A stretch of 64,000 nucleotides of DNA, taken from assembly GCA_022747635.1 (NCBI GenBank), contig JAKTNV010000649.1, forward strand, positions 23,313-87,312, written 5' to 3'. Positions within the stretch are counted from its first letter, which is position 1. Every line of letters starts with the position of its first letter. Positions 1-8,101 of this stretch are shown here, piece after piece. The stretch comes from Hetaerina americana. Taxonomy: Eukaryota > Arthropoda > Insecta > Odonata > Calopterygidae. The notes below the pieces were generated by a model, which saw nothing but the letters and a program-made list of their open reading frames with translations, had not been told where the DNA came from and ran no database searches. The position numbers and the translations under genes were made by a program.

Positions 1-272
1 GTTCCCTTTTGACACCATTCCATTTCATCTAGATGCGACCAGCTCTCTTGGGGCAATGCATTGGTGCTGTAGTAACCCGTATCTCTTCCACATTTATCCA
101 AAGTTCGTTTTGAGATGGCAAATTACCTTCGTCTCCCGCCATCATATAGTATGGTCGTGGACGGCCCGATGTATGCAAGCCGTGGGCAAGAAAATAGACG
201 TCGTGTCGCGTCGTTGCAAGTGTTTGCGGGCTTGATATTGCTAAAATAGTTGACTCGAGAGTGGTGGAAATT

Positions 273-391
273 GCCAACGGCCATACCACGCTGAATACAC
301 CGGTTTCTCGTCCGATCACCGAAGTTAAGCAGCATCGGGCCCGGATAGTACTTGGATGGGTGACCGCCTGGGAACACCGGGTGCCGTTGGC
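273..391 (+). rRNA. 5S rRNA gene with 1-nt insertion
   Basis: Leader L1, trailer Ta. There is an extra T in the GGTTCTCG stretch after position 30 (GGTTTCTCG), giving 119 nt. The insertion falls in the helix II/III side of the molecule, so this copy may be non-functional. It is the only 5S length variant I noticed in the window. Confidence 0.93.
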
Positions 392-778
392 TTTCAATAT
401 TTTTTTTCCGAAACGAACGTATTTTGAGGCATTCTCTGATGTTTTTAATTTTTTTCAAATAATTTATTTTGCAATGCCAGACATTGCATGCGTGATTTTG
501 AATTGGTATGTTCCCTTTTGACACCATTCCATTTCATCTAGATGCGACCAGCTCTCTTGGGGCAATGCATTGGTGCTGTAGTAACCCGTATCTCTTCCAC
601 ATTTATCCAAAGTTCGTTTTGAGATGGCAAATTACCTCCGTCTCCCGCCATCATATAGTATGGTCGTGGACGGCCCGATGTATGCAAGCCGTGGGCAAGA
701 AAATAGACGTGTCGCGTCGTTGCAAGTGTTTGCGGGCTTGATATTGCTAAAATAGTTGACTCGAGAGTGGTGAAATCT

Positions 779-896
779 GCCAACGGCCATACCACGCTGA
801 ATACACCAGTTCTCGTCCGATCACCGAAGTTAAGCAGCATCGGGCCCGGATAGTACTTGGATGGGTGACCGCCTGGGAACACCGGGTGCCGTTGGC
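779..896 (+). rRNA. 5S rRNA gene
   Basis: Leader L2, short spacer, trailer Tb with T8. Position 30 is G to A (808). Confidence 0.96.
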
Positions 897-1285
897 ATTA
901 ATATTTTTTTTCCGAAACGAACGTATTTTGAGGCATTCTCTGATGTTTTTAATTTTTTTCAAATAATTTATTTTGCAATGCCAGACATTGCATGCGTGAT
1001 TTTGAATTGGTATGTTCCCTTTTGACACCATTCCATTTCATCTAGATGCGACCAGCTCTCTTGGGGCAATGCATTGGTGCTGTAGTAACCCGTATCTCTT
1101 CCACATTTATCCAAAGTTCGTTTTGAGATGGCAAATTACCTCCGTCTCCCGCCATCATATAGTATGGTCGTGGACGGCCCGATGTATGCAAGCCGTGGGC
1201 AAGAAAATAGACGTCGTGTCGCGTCGTTGCAAGTGTTTGCGGGCTTGATATTGCTAAAATAGTTGACTCGAGAGTGGTGGGAATT

Positions 1286-1403
1286 GCCAACGGCCATACC
1301 AAGCTGAATACACCGGTTCTCGTCCGATCACCGAAGTTAAGCAGCATCGGGCCCGGATAGTACTTGGATGGGTGACCGCCTGGGAACACCGGGTGCCGTT
1401 GGC
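1286..1403 (+). rRNA. 5S rRNA gene
   Basis: Leader L1g, trailer Ta. Position 17 is C to A (1302). An A-to-T change in the trailer extends the terminator to ten T. Confidence 0.95.
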
Positions 1404-1790
1404 TTTCAATTTTTTTTTTCCGAAACGAACGTATTTTGAGGCATTCTCTGCTGTTTTTAATTTTTTTCAAATAATTTATTTTGCAATGCCAGACATTGCA
1501 TGCGTGATTTTGAATTGGTATGTTCCCTTTTGACACCATTCCATTTCATCTAGATGCGACCAGCTCTCTTGGGGCAATGCATTGGTGCTGTAGTAACCCG
1601 TATCTCTTCCACATTTATCCAAAGTTCGTTTTGAGATGGCAAATTACCTCCGTCTCCCGCCATCATATAGTATGGTCGTGGACGGCCCGATGTATGCAAG
1701 CCGTGGGCAAGAAAATAGACGTGTCGCGTCGTTGCAAGTGTTTGCGGGCTTGATATTGCTAAAATAGTTGACTCGAGAGTGGTGAAATCT

Positions 1791-1908
1791 GCCAACGGCC
1801 ATACCACGCTGAATACACCGGTTCTCGTCCGATCACCGAAGTTAAGCAGCATCGGGCCCGGATAGTACTTGGATGGGTGACCGCCTGGGAACACCGGGTG
1901 CCGTTGGC
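1791..1908 (+). rRNA. 5S rRNA gene
   Basis: Leader L2, short spacer, trailer Tb. No departure from the consensus noticed. Confidence 0.97.
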
Positions 1909-2294
1909 ATTAATATTTTTTTTCCGAAACGAACGTATTTTGAGGCATTCTCTGCTGTTTTTAATTTTTTTCAAATAATTTATTTTGCAATGCCAGACAT
2001 TGCATGCGTGATTTTGAATTGGTATGTTCCCTTTTGACACCATTCCATTTCATCTAGATGCGACCAGCTCTCTTGGGGCAATGCATTGGTGCTGTAGTAA
2101 CCCGTATCTCTTCCACATTTATCCAAAGTTCGTTTTGAGATGGCAAATTACCTCCGTCTCCCGCCATCATATAGTATGGTCGTGGACGGCCCGATGTATG
2201 CAAGCCGTGGGCAAGAAAATAGACGTGTCGCGTCGTTGCAAGTGTTTGCGGGCTTGATATTGCTAAAATAGTTGACTCGAGAGTGGTGAAATCT

Positions 2295-2412
2295 GCCAAC
2301 GGCCATACCACGCTGAATACACCGGTTCTCGTCCGATCACCGAAGGTAAGCAGCATCGGGCCCGGATAGTACTTGGATGGGTGACCGCCTGGGAACACCG
2401 GGTGCCGTTGGC
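2295..2412 (+). rRNA. 5S rRNA gene, box A variant
   Basis: Leader L2, short spacer, trailer Tb ending T5-A-TT. Position 52 is T to G (2346), inside box A. The same variant recurs in the gene at 19094, part of a duplicated segment. Confidence 0.95.
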
Positions 2413-2801
2413 ATTAATATTTTTATTCCGAAACGAACGTATTTTGAGGCATTCTCTGATGTTTTTAATTTTTTTCAAATAATTTATTTTGCAATGCCAG
2501 ACATTGCATGCGTGATTTTGAATTGGTATGTTCCCTTTTGACACCATTCCATTTCATCTAGATGCGACCAGCTCTCTTGGGGCAATGCATTGGTGCTGTA
2601 GTAACCCGTATCTCTTCCACATTTATCCAAAGTTCGTTTTGAGATGGCAAATTACCTCCGTCTCCCGCCATCATATAGTATGGTCGTGGACGGCCCGATG
2701 TATGCAAGCCGTGGGCAAGAAAATAGACGTCGTGTCGCGTCGTTGCAAGTGTTTGCGGGCTTGATATTGCTAAAATAGTTGACTCGAGAGTGGTGAAATC
2801 T

Positions 2802-2919
2802 GCCAACGGCCATACCACGCTGAATACACCGGTTCTCGTCCGATCACCGAAGTTAAGCAGCATCGGGCCCGGATAGTACTTGGATGGGTGACCGCCTGGG
2901 AACACCGGGTGCCGTTGGC
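2802..2919 (+). rRNA. 5S rRNA gene
   Basis: Leader L2, trailer Ta. Second unit of the segment duplicated at 19601. Confidence 0.97.
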
Positions 2920-3309
2920 TTTCAATATTTTTTTTCCGAAACGAACGTATTTTGAGGCATTCTCTGATGTTTTTAATTTTTTTCAAATAATTTATTTTGC
3001 AATGCCAGACATTGCATGCGTGATTTTGAATTGGTATGTTCCCTTTTGACACCATTCCATTTCATCTAGATGCGACCAGCTCTCTTGGGGCAATGCATTG
3101 GTGCTGTAGTAACCCGTATCTCTTCCACATTTATCCAAAGTTCGTTTTGAGATGGCAAATTACCTCCGTCTCCCGCCATCATATAGTATGGTCGTGGACG
3201 GCCCGATGTATGCAAGCCGTGGGCAAGAAAATAGACGTCGTGTCGCGTCGTTGCAAGTGTTTGCGGGCTTGATATTGCTAAAATAGTTGACTCGAGAGTG
3301 GTGGAAATT

Positions 3310-3427
3310 GCCAACGGCCATACCACGCTGAATACACCGGTTCTCGTCCGATCACCGAAGTTAAGCAGCATCGGGCCCGGATAGTACTTGGATGGGTGAC
3401 CGCCTGGGAACACCGGGTGCCGTTGGC
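3310..3427 (+). rRNA. 5S rRNA gene
   Basis: Mosaic unit: leader L1 with trailer Tb. Counterpart of the gene at 20109. Confidence 0.97.
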
Positions 3428-3810
3428 ATTAATATTTTTTTTCCGAAACGAACGTATTTTGAGGCATTCTCTGATGTTTTTAATTTTTTTCAAATAATTT
3501 ATTTTGCAATGCCAGACATTGCATGCGTGATTTTGAATTGGTATGTTCCCTTTTGACACCATTCCATTTCATCTAGATGCGACCAGCTCTCTTGGGGCAA
3601 TGCATTGGTGCTGTAGTAACCCGTATCTCTTCCACATTTATCCAAAGTTCGTTTTGAGATGGCAAATTACCTCCGTCTCCCGCCATCATATATGGTCGTG
3701 GACGGCCCGATGTATGCAAGCCGTGGTCAAGAAAATAGACGTGTCGCGTCGTTGCAAGTGTTTGCGGGCTTGATATTGCTAAAATAGTTGACTCGAGATT
3801 GGTGAAATCT

Positions 3811-3928
3811 GCCAACGGCCATACCACGCTGAATACACCGGTTCTCGTCCGATCACCGAAGTTTAGCAGCATCGGGCCCGGATAGTACTTGGATGGGTGA
3901 CCGCCTGGGAACACCGGGTGCCGTTGGC
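3811..3928 (+). rRNA. 5S rRNA gene, box A variant
   Basis: Leader L2, short spacer with a further 3-bp loss in ATATAGTATGG, trailer Tb ending T5-A-TT. The spacer has GTGGTCAAG in place of GTGGGCAAG. Position 54 is A to T (3864), inside box A. Confidence 0.94.
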
Positions 3929-4314
3929 ATTAATATTTTTATTCCGAAACGAACGTATTTTGAGGCATTCTCTGATGTTTTTAATTTTTTTCAAATAATT
4001 TATTTTGCAATGCCAGACATTGCATGCGTGATTTTGAATTGGTATGTTCCCTTTTGACACCATTCCATTTCATCTAGATGCGACCAGCTCTCTTGGGGCA
4101 ATGCATTGGTGCTGTAGTAACCCGTATCTCTTCCACATTTATCCAAAGTTCCTTTTGAGATGGCAAATTACCTCCGTCTCCCGCCATCATATAGTATGGT
4201 CGTGGACGGCCCGATGTATGCAAGCCGTGGGCAAGAAAATAGACGTGTCGCGTCGTTGCAAGTGTTTGCGGGCTTGATATTGCTAAAATAGTTGACTCGA
4301 GAGTGGTGAAATCT

Positions 4315-4432
4315 GCCAACGGCCATACCACGCTGAATACACCGGTTCTCGTCCGATCACCGAAGTTAAGCAGCATCGGGCCCGGATAGTACTTGGATGG
4401 GTGACCGCCTGGGAACACCGGGTGCCGTTGGC
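4315..4432 (+). rRNA. 5S rRNA gene
   Basis: Leader L2, short spacer, trailer Ta. The upstream spacer has TTCCTTTTGAG in place of TTCGTTTTGAG, also seen near 25521 and 63991. Confidence 0.97.
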
Positions 4433-4822
4433 TTTCAATATTTTTTTTCCGAAACGAACGTATTTTGAGGCATTCTCTGATGTTTTTAATTTTTTTCAAA
4501 TAATTTATTTTGCAATGCCAGACATTGCATGCGTGATTTTGAATTGGTATGTTCCCTTTTGACACCATTCCATTTCATCTAGATGCGACCAGCTCTCTTG
4601 GGGCAATGCATTGGTGCTGTAGTAACCCGTATCTCTTCCACATTTATCCAAAGTTCGTTTTGAGATGGCAAATTACCTCCGTCTCCCGCCATCATATAGT
4701 ATGGTCGTGGACGGCCCGATGTATGCAAGCCGTGGGCAAGAAAATAGACGTCGTGTCGCGTCGTTGCAAGTGTTTGCGGGCTTGATATTGCTAAAATAGT
4801 TGACTCGAGAGTGGTGAAATCT

Positions 4823-4940
4823 GCCAACGGCCATACCACGCTGAATACACCGGTTCTCGTCCGATCACCGAAGTTAAGCAGCATCGGGCCCGGATAGTAC
4901 TTGGATGGGTGACCGCCTGGGAACACCGGGTGCCGTTGGC
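4823..4940 (+). rRNA. 5S rRNA gene
   Basis: Leader L2, trailer Ta. The following spacer carries one extra T in its AATTTTTTT tract. Confidence 0.97.
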
Positions 4941-5331
4941 TTTCAATATTTTTTTTCCGAAACGAACGTATTTTGAGGCATTCTCTGATGTTTTTAATTT
5001 TTTTTCAAATAATTTATTTTGCAATGCCAGACATTGCATGCGTGATTTTGAATTGGTATGTTCCCTTTTGACACCATTCCATTTCATCTAGATGCGACCA
5101 GCTCTCTTGGGGCAATGCATTGGTGCTGTAGTAACCCGTATCTCTTCCACATTTATCCAAAGTTCGTTTTGAGATGGCAAATTACCTCCGTCTCCCGCCA
5201 TCATATAGTATGGTCGTGGACGGCCCGATGTATGCAAGCCGTGGGCAAGAAAATAGACGTCGTGTCGCGTCGTTGCAAGTGTTTGCGGGCTTGATATTGC
5301 TAAAATAGTTGACTCGAGAGTGGTGGAAATT

Positions 5332-5449
5332 GCCAACGGCCATACCACGCTGAATACACCGGTTCTCGTCCGATCACCGAAGTTAAGCAGCATCGGGCCC
5401 GGATAGTACTTGGATGGGTGACCGCCTGGGAACACCGGGTGCCGTTGGC
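5332..5449 (+). rRNA. 5S rRNA gene (reference unit)
   Basis: This is the RNA component of the large ribosomal subunit, made by RNA polymerase III. The 118-nt gene runs from GCCAACGGCC to GCCGTTGGC. Positions 1-9 and 110-118 are perfectly complementary and form helix I. Box A, the intermediate element and box C lie at about 50-64, 67-72 and 80-97, as in other animal 5S genes. The trailer is TTTCAATAT followed by an eight-T run. Leader L1. I use this sequence as the consensus for the other copies. Confidence 0.98.
5381..5428 (+). promoter_or_regulatory. 5S internal control region (reference unit)
   Basis: Box A (5381-5395, around AGTTAAGCAGC), intermediate element (5398-5403) and box C (5411-5428, around TGGATGGGTGACC) sit at the gene positions known to bind TFIIIA in animals. 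The element is present in every complete 5S copy and also in the five downstream remnants, which lose only positions 1-10. Function is inferred by family, not shown. Confidence 0.85.
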
Positions 5450-5457
5450 TTTCAATA

Positions 5458-5465
5458 TTTTTTTT
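5458..5465 (+). terminator. Pol III T-run terminator (reference unit)
   Basis: Eight consecutive T begin 9 nt after the mature 3' end. The earlier TTT directly after the gene is too short to terminate. A primary transcript would therefore carry a trailer of roughly 12-16 nt ending in U, which matches the 12-14-nt trailers found inside the compact 5S clusters. Confidence 0.85.
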
Positions 5466-5528
5466 CCGAAACGAACGTATTTTGAGGCATTCTCTGATGT
5501 TTTTAATTTTTTTCAAATAATTTATTTT

Positions 5529-5545
5529 GCAATGCCAGACATTGC
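5529..5545. repeat. Spacer inverted repeat
   Basis: Arms GCAATG and CATTGC flank the 5-nt loop CCAGA. I saw it in every spacer I read. It could form a short hairpin; no role is known to me. Confidence 0.6.
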
Positions 5546-5808
5546 ATGCGTGATTTTGAATTGGTATGTTCCCTTTTGACACCATTCCATTTCATCTAGA
5601 TGCGACCAGCTCTCTTGGGGCAATGCATTGGTGCTGTAGTAATCCGTATCTCTTCCACATTTATCCAAAGTTCGTTTTGAGATGGCAAATTACCTCCGTC
5701 TCCCGCCATCATATAGTATGGTCGTGGACGGCCCGATGTATGCAAGCCGTGGGCAAGAAAATAGACGTCGTGTCGCGTCGTTGCAAGTGTTTGCGGGCTT
5801 GATATTGC

Positions 5809-5816
5809 TAAAATAG
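5809..5816 (+). promoter_or_regulatory. TATA-like box upstream of 5S
   Basis: TAAAATAG lies at -31 to -24 relative to 5S +1. Upstream TATA-like elements near -30 contribute to 5S transcription in insects. It is retained in front of the first 5S of each compact cluster but is absent before the inner cluster genes, which have only 12-14 nt between them. Confidence 0.65.
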
Positions 5817-5839
5817 TTGACTCGAGAGTGGTGGAAATT

Positions 5840-5957
5840 GCCAACGGCCATACCACGCTGAATACACCGGTTCTCGTCCGATCACCGAAGTTAAGCAGCA
5901 TCGGGCCCGGATAGTACTTGGATGGGTGACCGCCTGGGAACACCGGGTGCCGTTGGC
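5840..5957 (+). rRNA. 5S rRNA gene
   Basis: Leader L1, trailer Ta. The upstream spacer has AATCCG in place of AACCCG, a marker shared with the genes at 14029, 18081 and 63146. Confidence 0.97.
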
Positions 5958-6347
5958 TTTCAATATTTTTTTTCCGAAACGAACGTATTTTGAGGCATTC
6001 TCTGATGTTTTTAATTTTTTTCAAATAATTTATTTTGCAATGCCAGACATTGCATGCGTGATTTTGAATTGGTACGTTCCCTTTTGACACCATTCCATTT
6101 CATCTAGATGCGACCAGCTCTCTTGGGGCAATGCATTGGTGCTGTAGTAACCCGTATCTCTTCCACATTTATCCAAAGTTCGTTTTGAGATGGCAAATTA
6201 CCTCCGTCTCCCGCCATCATATAGTATGGTCGTGGACGGCCCGATGTATGCAAGCCGTGGGCAAGAAAATAGACGTCGTGTCGCGTCGTGTCAAGTGTTT
6301 GCGTGCTTGATATTGCTAAAATAGTTGACTCGAGAGTGGTGGAAATT

Positions 6348-6465
6348 GCCAACGGCCATACCACGCTGAATACACCGGTTCTCGTCCGATCACCGAAGTT
6401 AAGCAGCATCGGGCCCGGATAGTACTTGGATGGGTGACCGCCTGGGAACACCGGGTGCCGTTGGC
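6348..6465 (+). rRNA. 5S rRNA gene
   Basis: Leader L1, trailer Ta, CGTTCCC unit. The upstream spacer has CGTGTCAAGTG in place of CGTTGCAAGTG, as before the gene at 43098. Confidence 0.97.
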
Positions 6466-6855
6466 TTTCAATATTTTTTTTCCGAAACGAACGTATTTTG
6501 AGGCATTCTCTGATGTTTTTAATTTTTTTCAAATAATTTATTTTGCAATGCCAGACATTGCATGCGTGATTTTGAATTGTTACGTTCCCTTTTGACACCA
6601 TTCCATTTCATCTAGATGCGACCAGCTCTCTTGGGGCAATGCATTGGTGCTGTAGTAACCCGTATCTCTTCCACATTTATCCAAAGTTCGTTTTGAGATG
6701 GCAAATTACCTCCGTCTCCCGCCATCATATAGTATGGTCGTGGACGGCCCGATGTATGCAAGCCGTGGGCAAGAAAATAGACGTCGTGTCGCGTCGTTGC
6801 AAGTGTTTGCGGGCTTGATATTGCTAAAATAGTTGACTCGAGAGTGGTGGAAATT

Positions 6856-6973
6856 GCCAACGGCCATACCACGCTGAATACACCGGTTCTCGTCCGATCA
6901 CCGAAGTTAAGCAGCATCGGGCCCGGATAGTACTTGGATGGGTGACCGCCTGGGAACACCGGGTGCCGTTGGC
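6856..6973 (+). rRNA. 5S rRNA gene
   Basis: Leader L1, trailer Ta, CGTTCCC unit (with GTTACG rather than GGTACG upstream). Confidence 0.97.
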
Positions 6974-7363
6974 TTTCAATATTTTTTTTCCGAAACGAAC
7001 GTATTTTGAGGCATTCTCTGATGTTTTTAATTTTTTTCAAATAATTTATTTTGCAATGCCAGACATTGCATGCGTGATTTTGAATTGGTACGTTCCCTTT
7101 TGACACCATTCCATTTCATCTAGATGCGACCAGCTCTCTTGGGGCAATGCATTGGTGCTGTAGTAACCCGTATCTCTTCCACATTTATCCAAAGTTCGTT
7201 TTGAGATGGCAAATTACCTCCGTCTCCCGCCATCATATAGTATGGTCGTGGACGGCCCGATGTATGCAAGCCGTGGGCAAGAAAATAGACGTCGTGTCGC
7301 GTCGTTGCAAGTGTTTGCGGGCTTGATATTGCTAAAATAGTTGACTCGAGAGTGGTGGAAATT

Positions 7364-7481
7364 GCCAACGGCCATACCACGCTGAATACACCGGTTCTCG
7401 TCCGATCACCGAAGTTAAGCAGCATCGGGCCCGGATAGTACTTGGATGGGTGACCGCCTGGGAACACCGGGTGCCGTTGGC
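7364..7481 (+). rRNA. 5S rRNA gene, first of compact cluster 1
   Basis: It has a normal spacer and TATA-like box upstream (leader L1, CGTTCCC unit). Its 3' side is abnormal: the trailer TTTCAATATTTT (12 nt, four T) runs straight into the next 5S at +1. By the template-jump model, positions 1-10 would be original target DNA and the rest cDNA. Confidence 0.97.
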
Positions 7482-7493
7482 TTTCAATATTTT

Positions 7494-7611
7494 GCCAACG
7501 GCCATACCACGCTGAATACACCGGTTCTCGTCCGATCACCGAAGTTAAGCAGCATCGGGCCCGGATAGTACTTGGATGGGTGACCGCCTGGGAACACCGG
7601 GTGCCGTTGGC
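7494..7611 (+). rRNA. 5S rRNA gene, second of compact cluster 1
   Basis: It starts 12 nt after the previous gene, with no spacer and no TATA-like box. Trailer Ta ends in four T. It looks like a copied primary 5S transcript; the internal control region is intact, but whether it is transcribed is unknown. Confidence 0.95.
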
Positions 7612-7623
7612 TTTCAATATTTT

Positions 7624-7741
7624 GCCAACGGCCATACCACGCTGAATACACCGGTTCTCGTCCGATCACCGAAGTTAAGCAGCATCGGGCCCGGATAGTA
7701 CTTGGATGGGTGACCGCCTGGGAACACCGGGTGCCGTTGGC
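7624..7741 (+). rRNA. 5S rRNA gene, third of compact cluster 1
   Basis: It starts 12 nt after the previous gene. Trailer Ta is 14 nt and ends in six T, unlike the two before it. Confidence 0.95.
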
Positions 7742-7755
7742 TTTCAATATTTTTT

Positions 7756-7873
7756 GCCAACGGCCATACCACGCTGAATACACCGGTTCTCGTCCGATCA
7801 CCGAAGTTAAGCAGCATCGGGCCCGGATAGTACTTGGATGGGTGACCGCCTGGGAACACCGGGTGCCGTTGGC
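7756..7873 (+). rRNA. 5S rRNA gene, fourth of compact cluster 1
   Basis: The trailer is Tb (ATTAATATTTTT, five T), so it derives from a different 5S variant from the three genes before it. The retrotransposon starts directly after the last T. Confidence 0.95.
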
Positions 7874-7885
7874 ATTAATATTTTT

Positions 7886-8101
7886 ATGTCCGGTGTGAGC
7901 GTTCGAAGAGTGAGGACGTGTCTGTGTTTCGGTTCTGTGTGCGTGCTATCCCCGGCGTTCGAGGCTTCGATCGCCGGGAAACGAGAATTTCGTAAGCGCT
8001 TTGATATATGCGTCAAAGCGTTTTGTGTATGAAAAGTGCTGCTTATTTTGAGTTAGCCCTTATTAGGGCTTGACGTGTGTTATAAAGTCAGCCAATTCGA
8101 A
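7886..8101 (+). promoter_or_regulatory. Retrotransposon 5' UTR with four hairpins
   Basis: The 216-nt leader holds four inverted repeats. (1) ATGTCC 7886-7891 with GGACGT 7914-7919, at the very 5' end. (2) CCCGGCG plus TCGA (7951-7962) with TCGA plus CGCCGGG (7967-7978), one T-T mismatch, loop GGCT. (3) CGCTTTGA 7997-8004 with TCAAAGCG 8013-8020, extendable by AAG/TTT. (4) AGCCCT 8055-8060 with AGGGCT 8065-8070, loop TATT. No promoter motif was recognised. The structures may serve translation, RNA processing or binding by the element's proteins; this is inference. Confidence 0.6.

Larger units (their letters stand above)
5450..5839 (+). other. 5S intergenic spacer (reference unit)
   Basis: This 390-bp non-transcribed spacer is typical of the array. 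It holds the T-run terminator, an A/T-rich tract with TTTTTAATTTTTTT, a small inverted repeat (5529-5545), and a TATA-like box before the next gene. I recognise no second RNA gene and no protein gene. The long open frames that cross it also cross the 5S gene in antisense, so they are by-products of sequence homogeneity. Confidence 0.85.
1..7885 (+). repeat. 5S rDNA tandem array, left block
   Basis: Head-to-tail repeats of about 504-508 bp, each with one 5S gene and a spacer of about 390 bp. The window opens inside a spacer. Fifteen regularly spaced genes run to 7481, followed by three extra genes at 130-132-bp spacing that directly precede retrotransposon copy 1. Units differ by small markers: leader L1, L1g or L2, trailer Ta or Tb, and a 3-bp CGT indel. 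From about 6072 the units carry the CGTTCCC marker. I see no protein gene in the spacers. Confidence 0.97.
7364..7885 (+). repeat. Compact 5S cluster 1 (spacerless, 130-132 bp period)
   Basis: Four 5S sequences are joined with trailers of 12, 12, 14 and 12 nt that end in 4, 4, 6 and 5 T. The joints lie exactly between a T run and 5S +1, which are the two ends of an unprocessed Pol III transcript. The trailers are of two types. This is expected of reverse-transcribed RNAs joined end to end, not of DNA slippage in a 508-bp array. Confidence 0.85.

Noticed and set aside
5566..5802. Plus-strand 77-78-aa open frames in each spacer
   Set aside because: They are lost in all CGTTCCC units through ATG to ACG, and a 3-bp indel is tolerated; there is no domain or coding signature.
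5596..6093. Long minus-strand open frames of about 165 aa repeated in almost every unit
   Set aside because: They run antisense through the 5S gene and the spacer, and their ends shift with each 1-4-bp indel between units. Their conservation is explained by array homogenisation, not by protein selection.
7364..7885. Compact 5S cluster as simple DNA slippage or tandem duplication
   Set aside because: The joints fall exactly at transcript ends, T counts vary, and a different trailer type appears in the fourth copy; slippage in a 508-bp array would keep the spacer.
1..7885. CRISPR-like or satellite array
   Set aside because: The regular repeats are 5S genes with conserved spacers, not short repeats with unique spacers.
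7886..7960. Possible self-cleaving ribozyme (HDV-like or hammerhead) at the element's 5' end, as in R2
   Set aside because: There is a short terminal stem (ATGTCC/GGACGT), but I could not find the hammerhead core or a convincing HDV double pseudoknot. A covariance-model search would decide.
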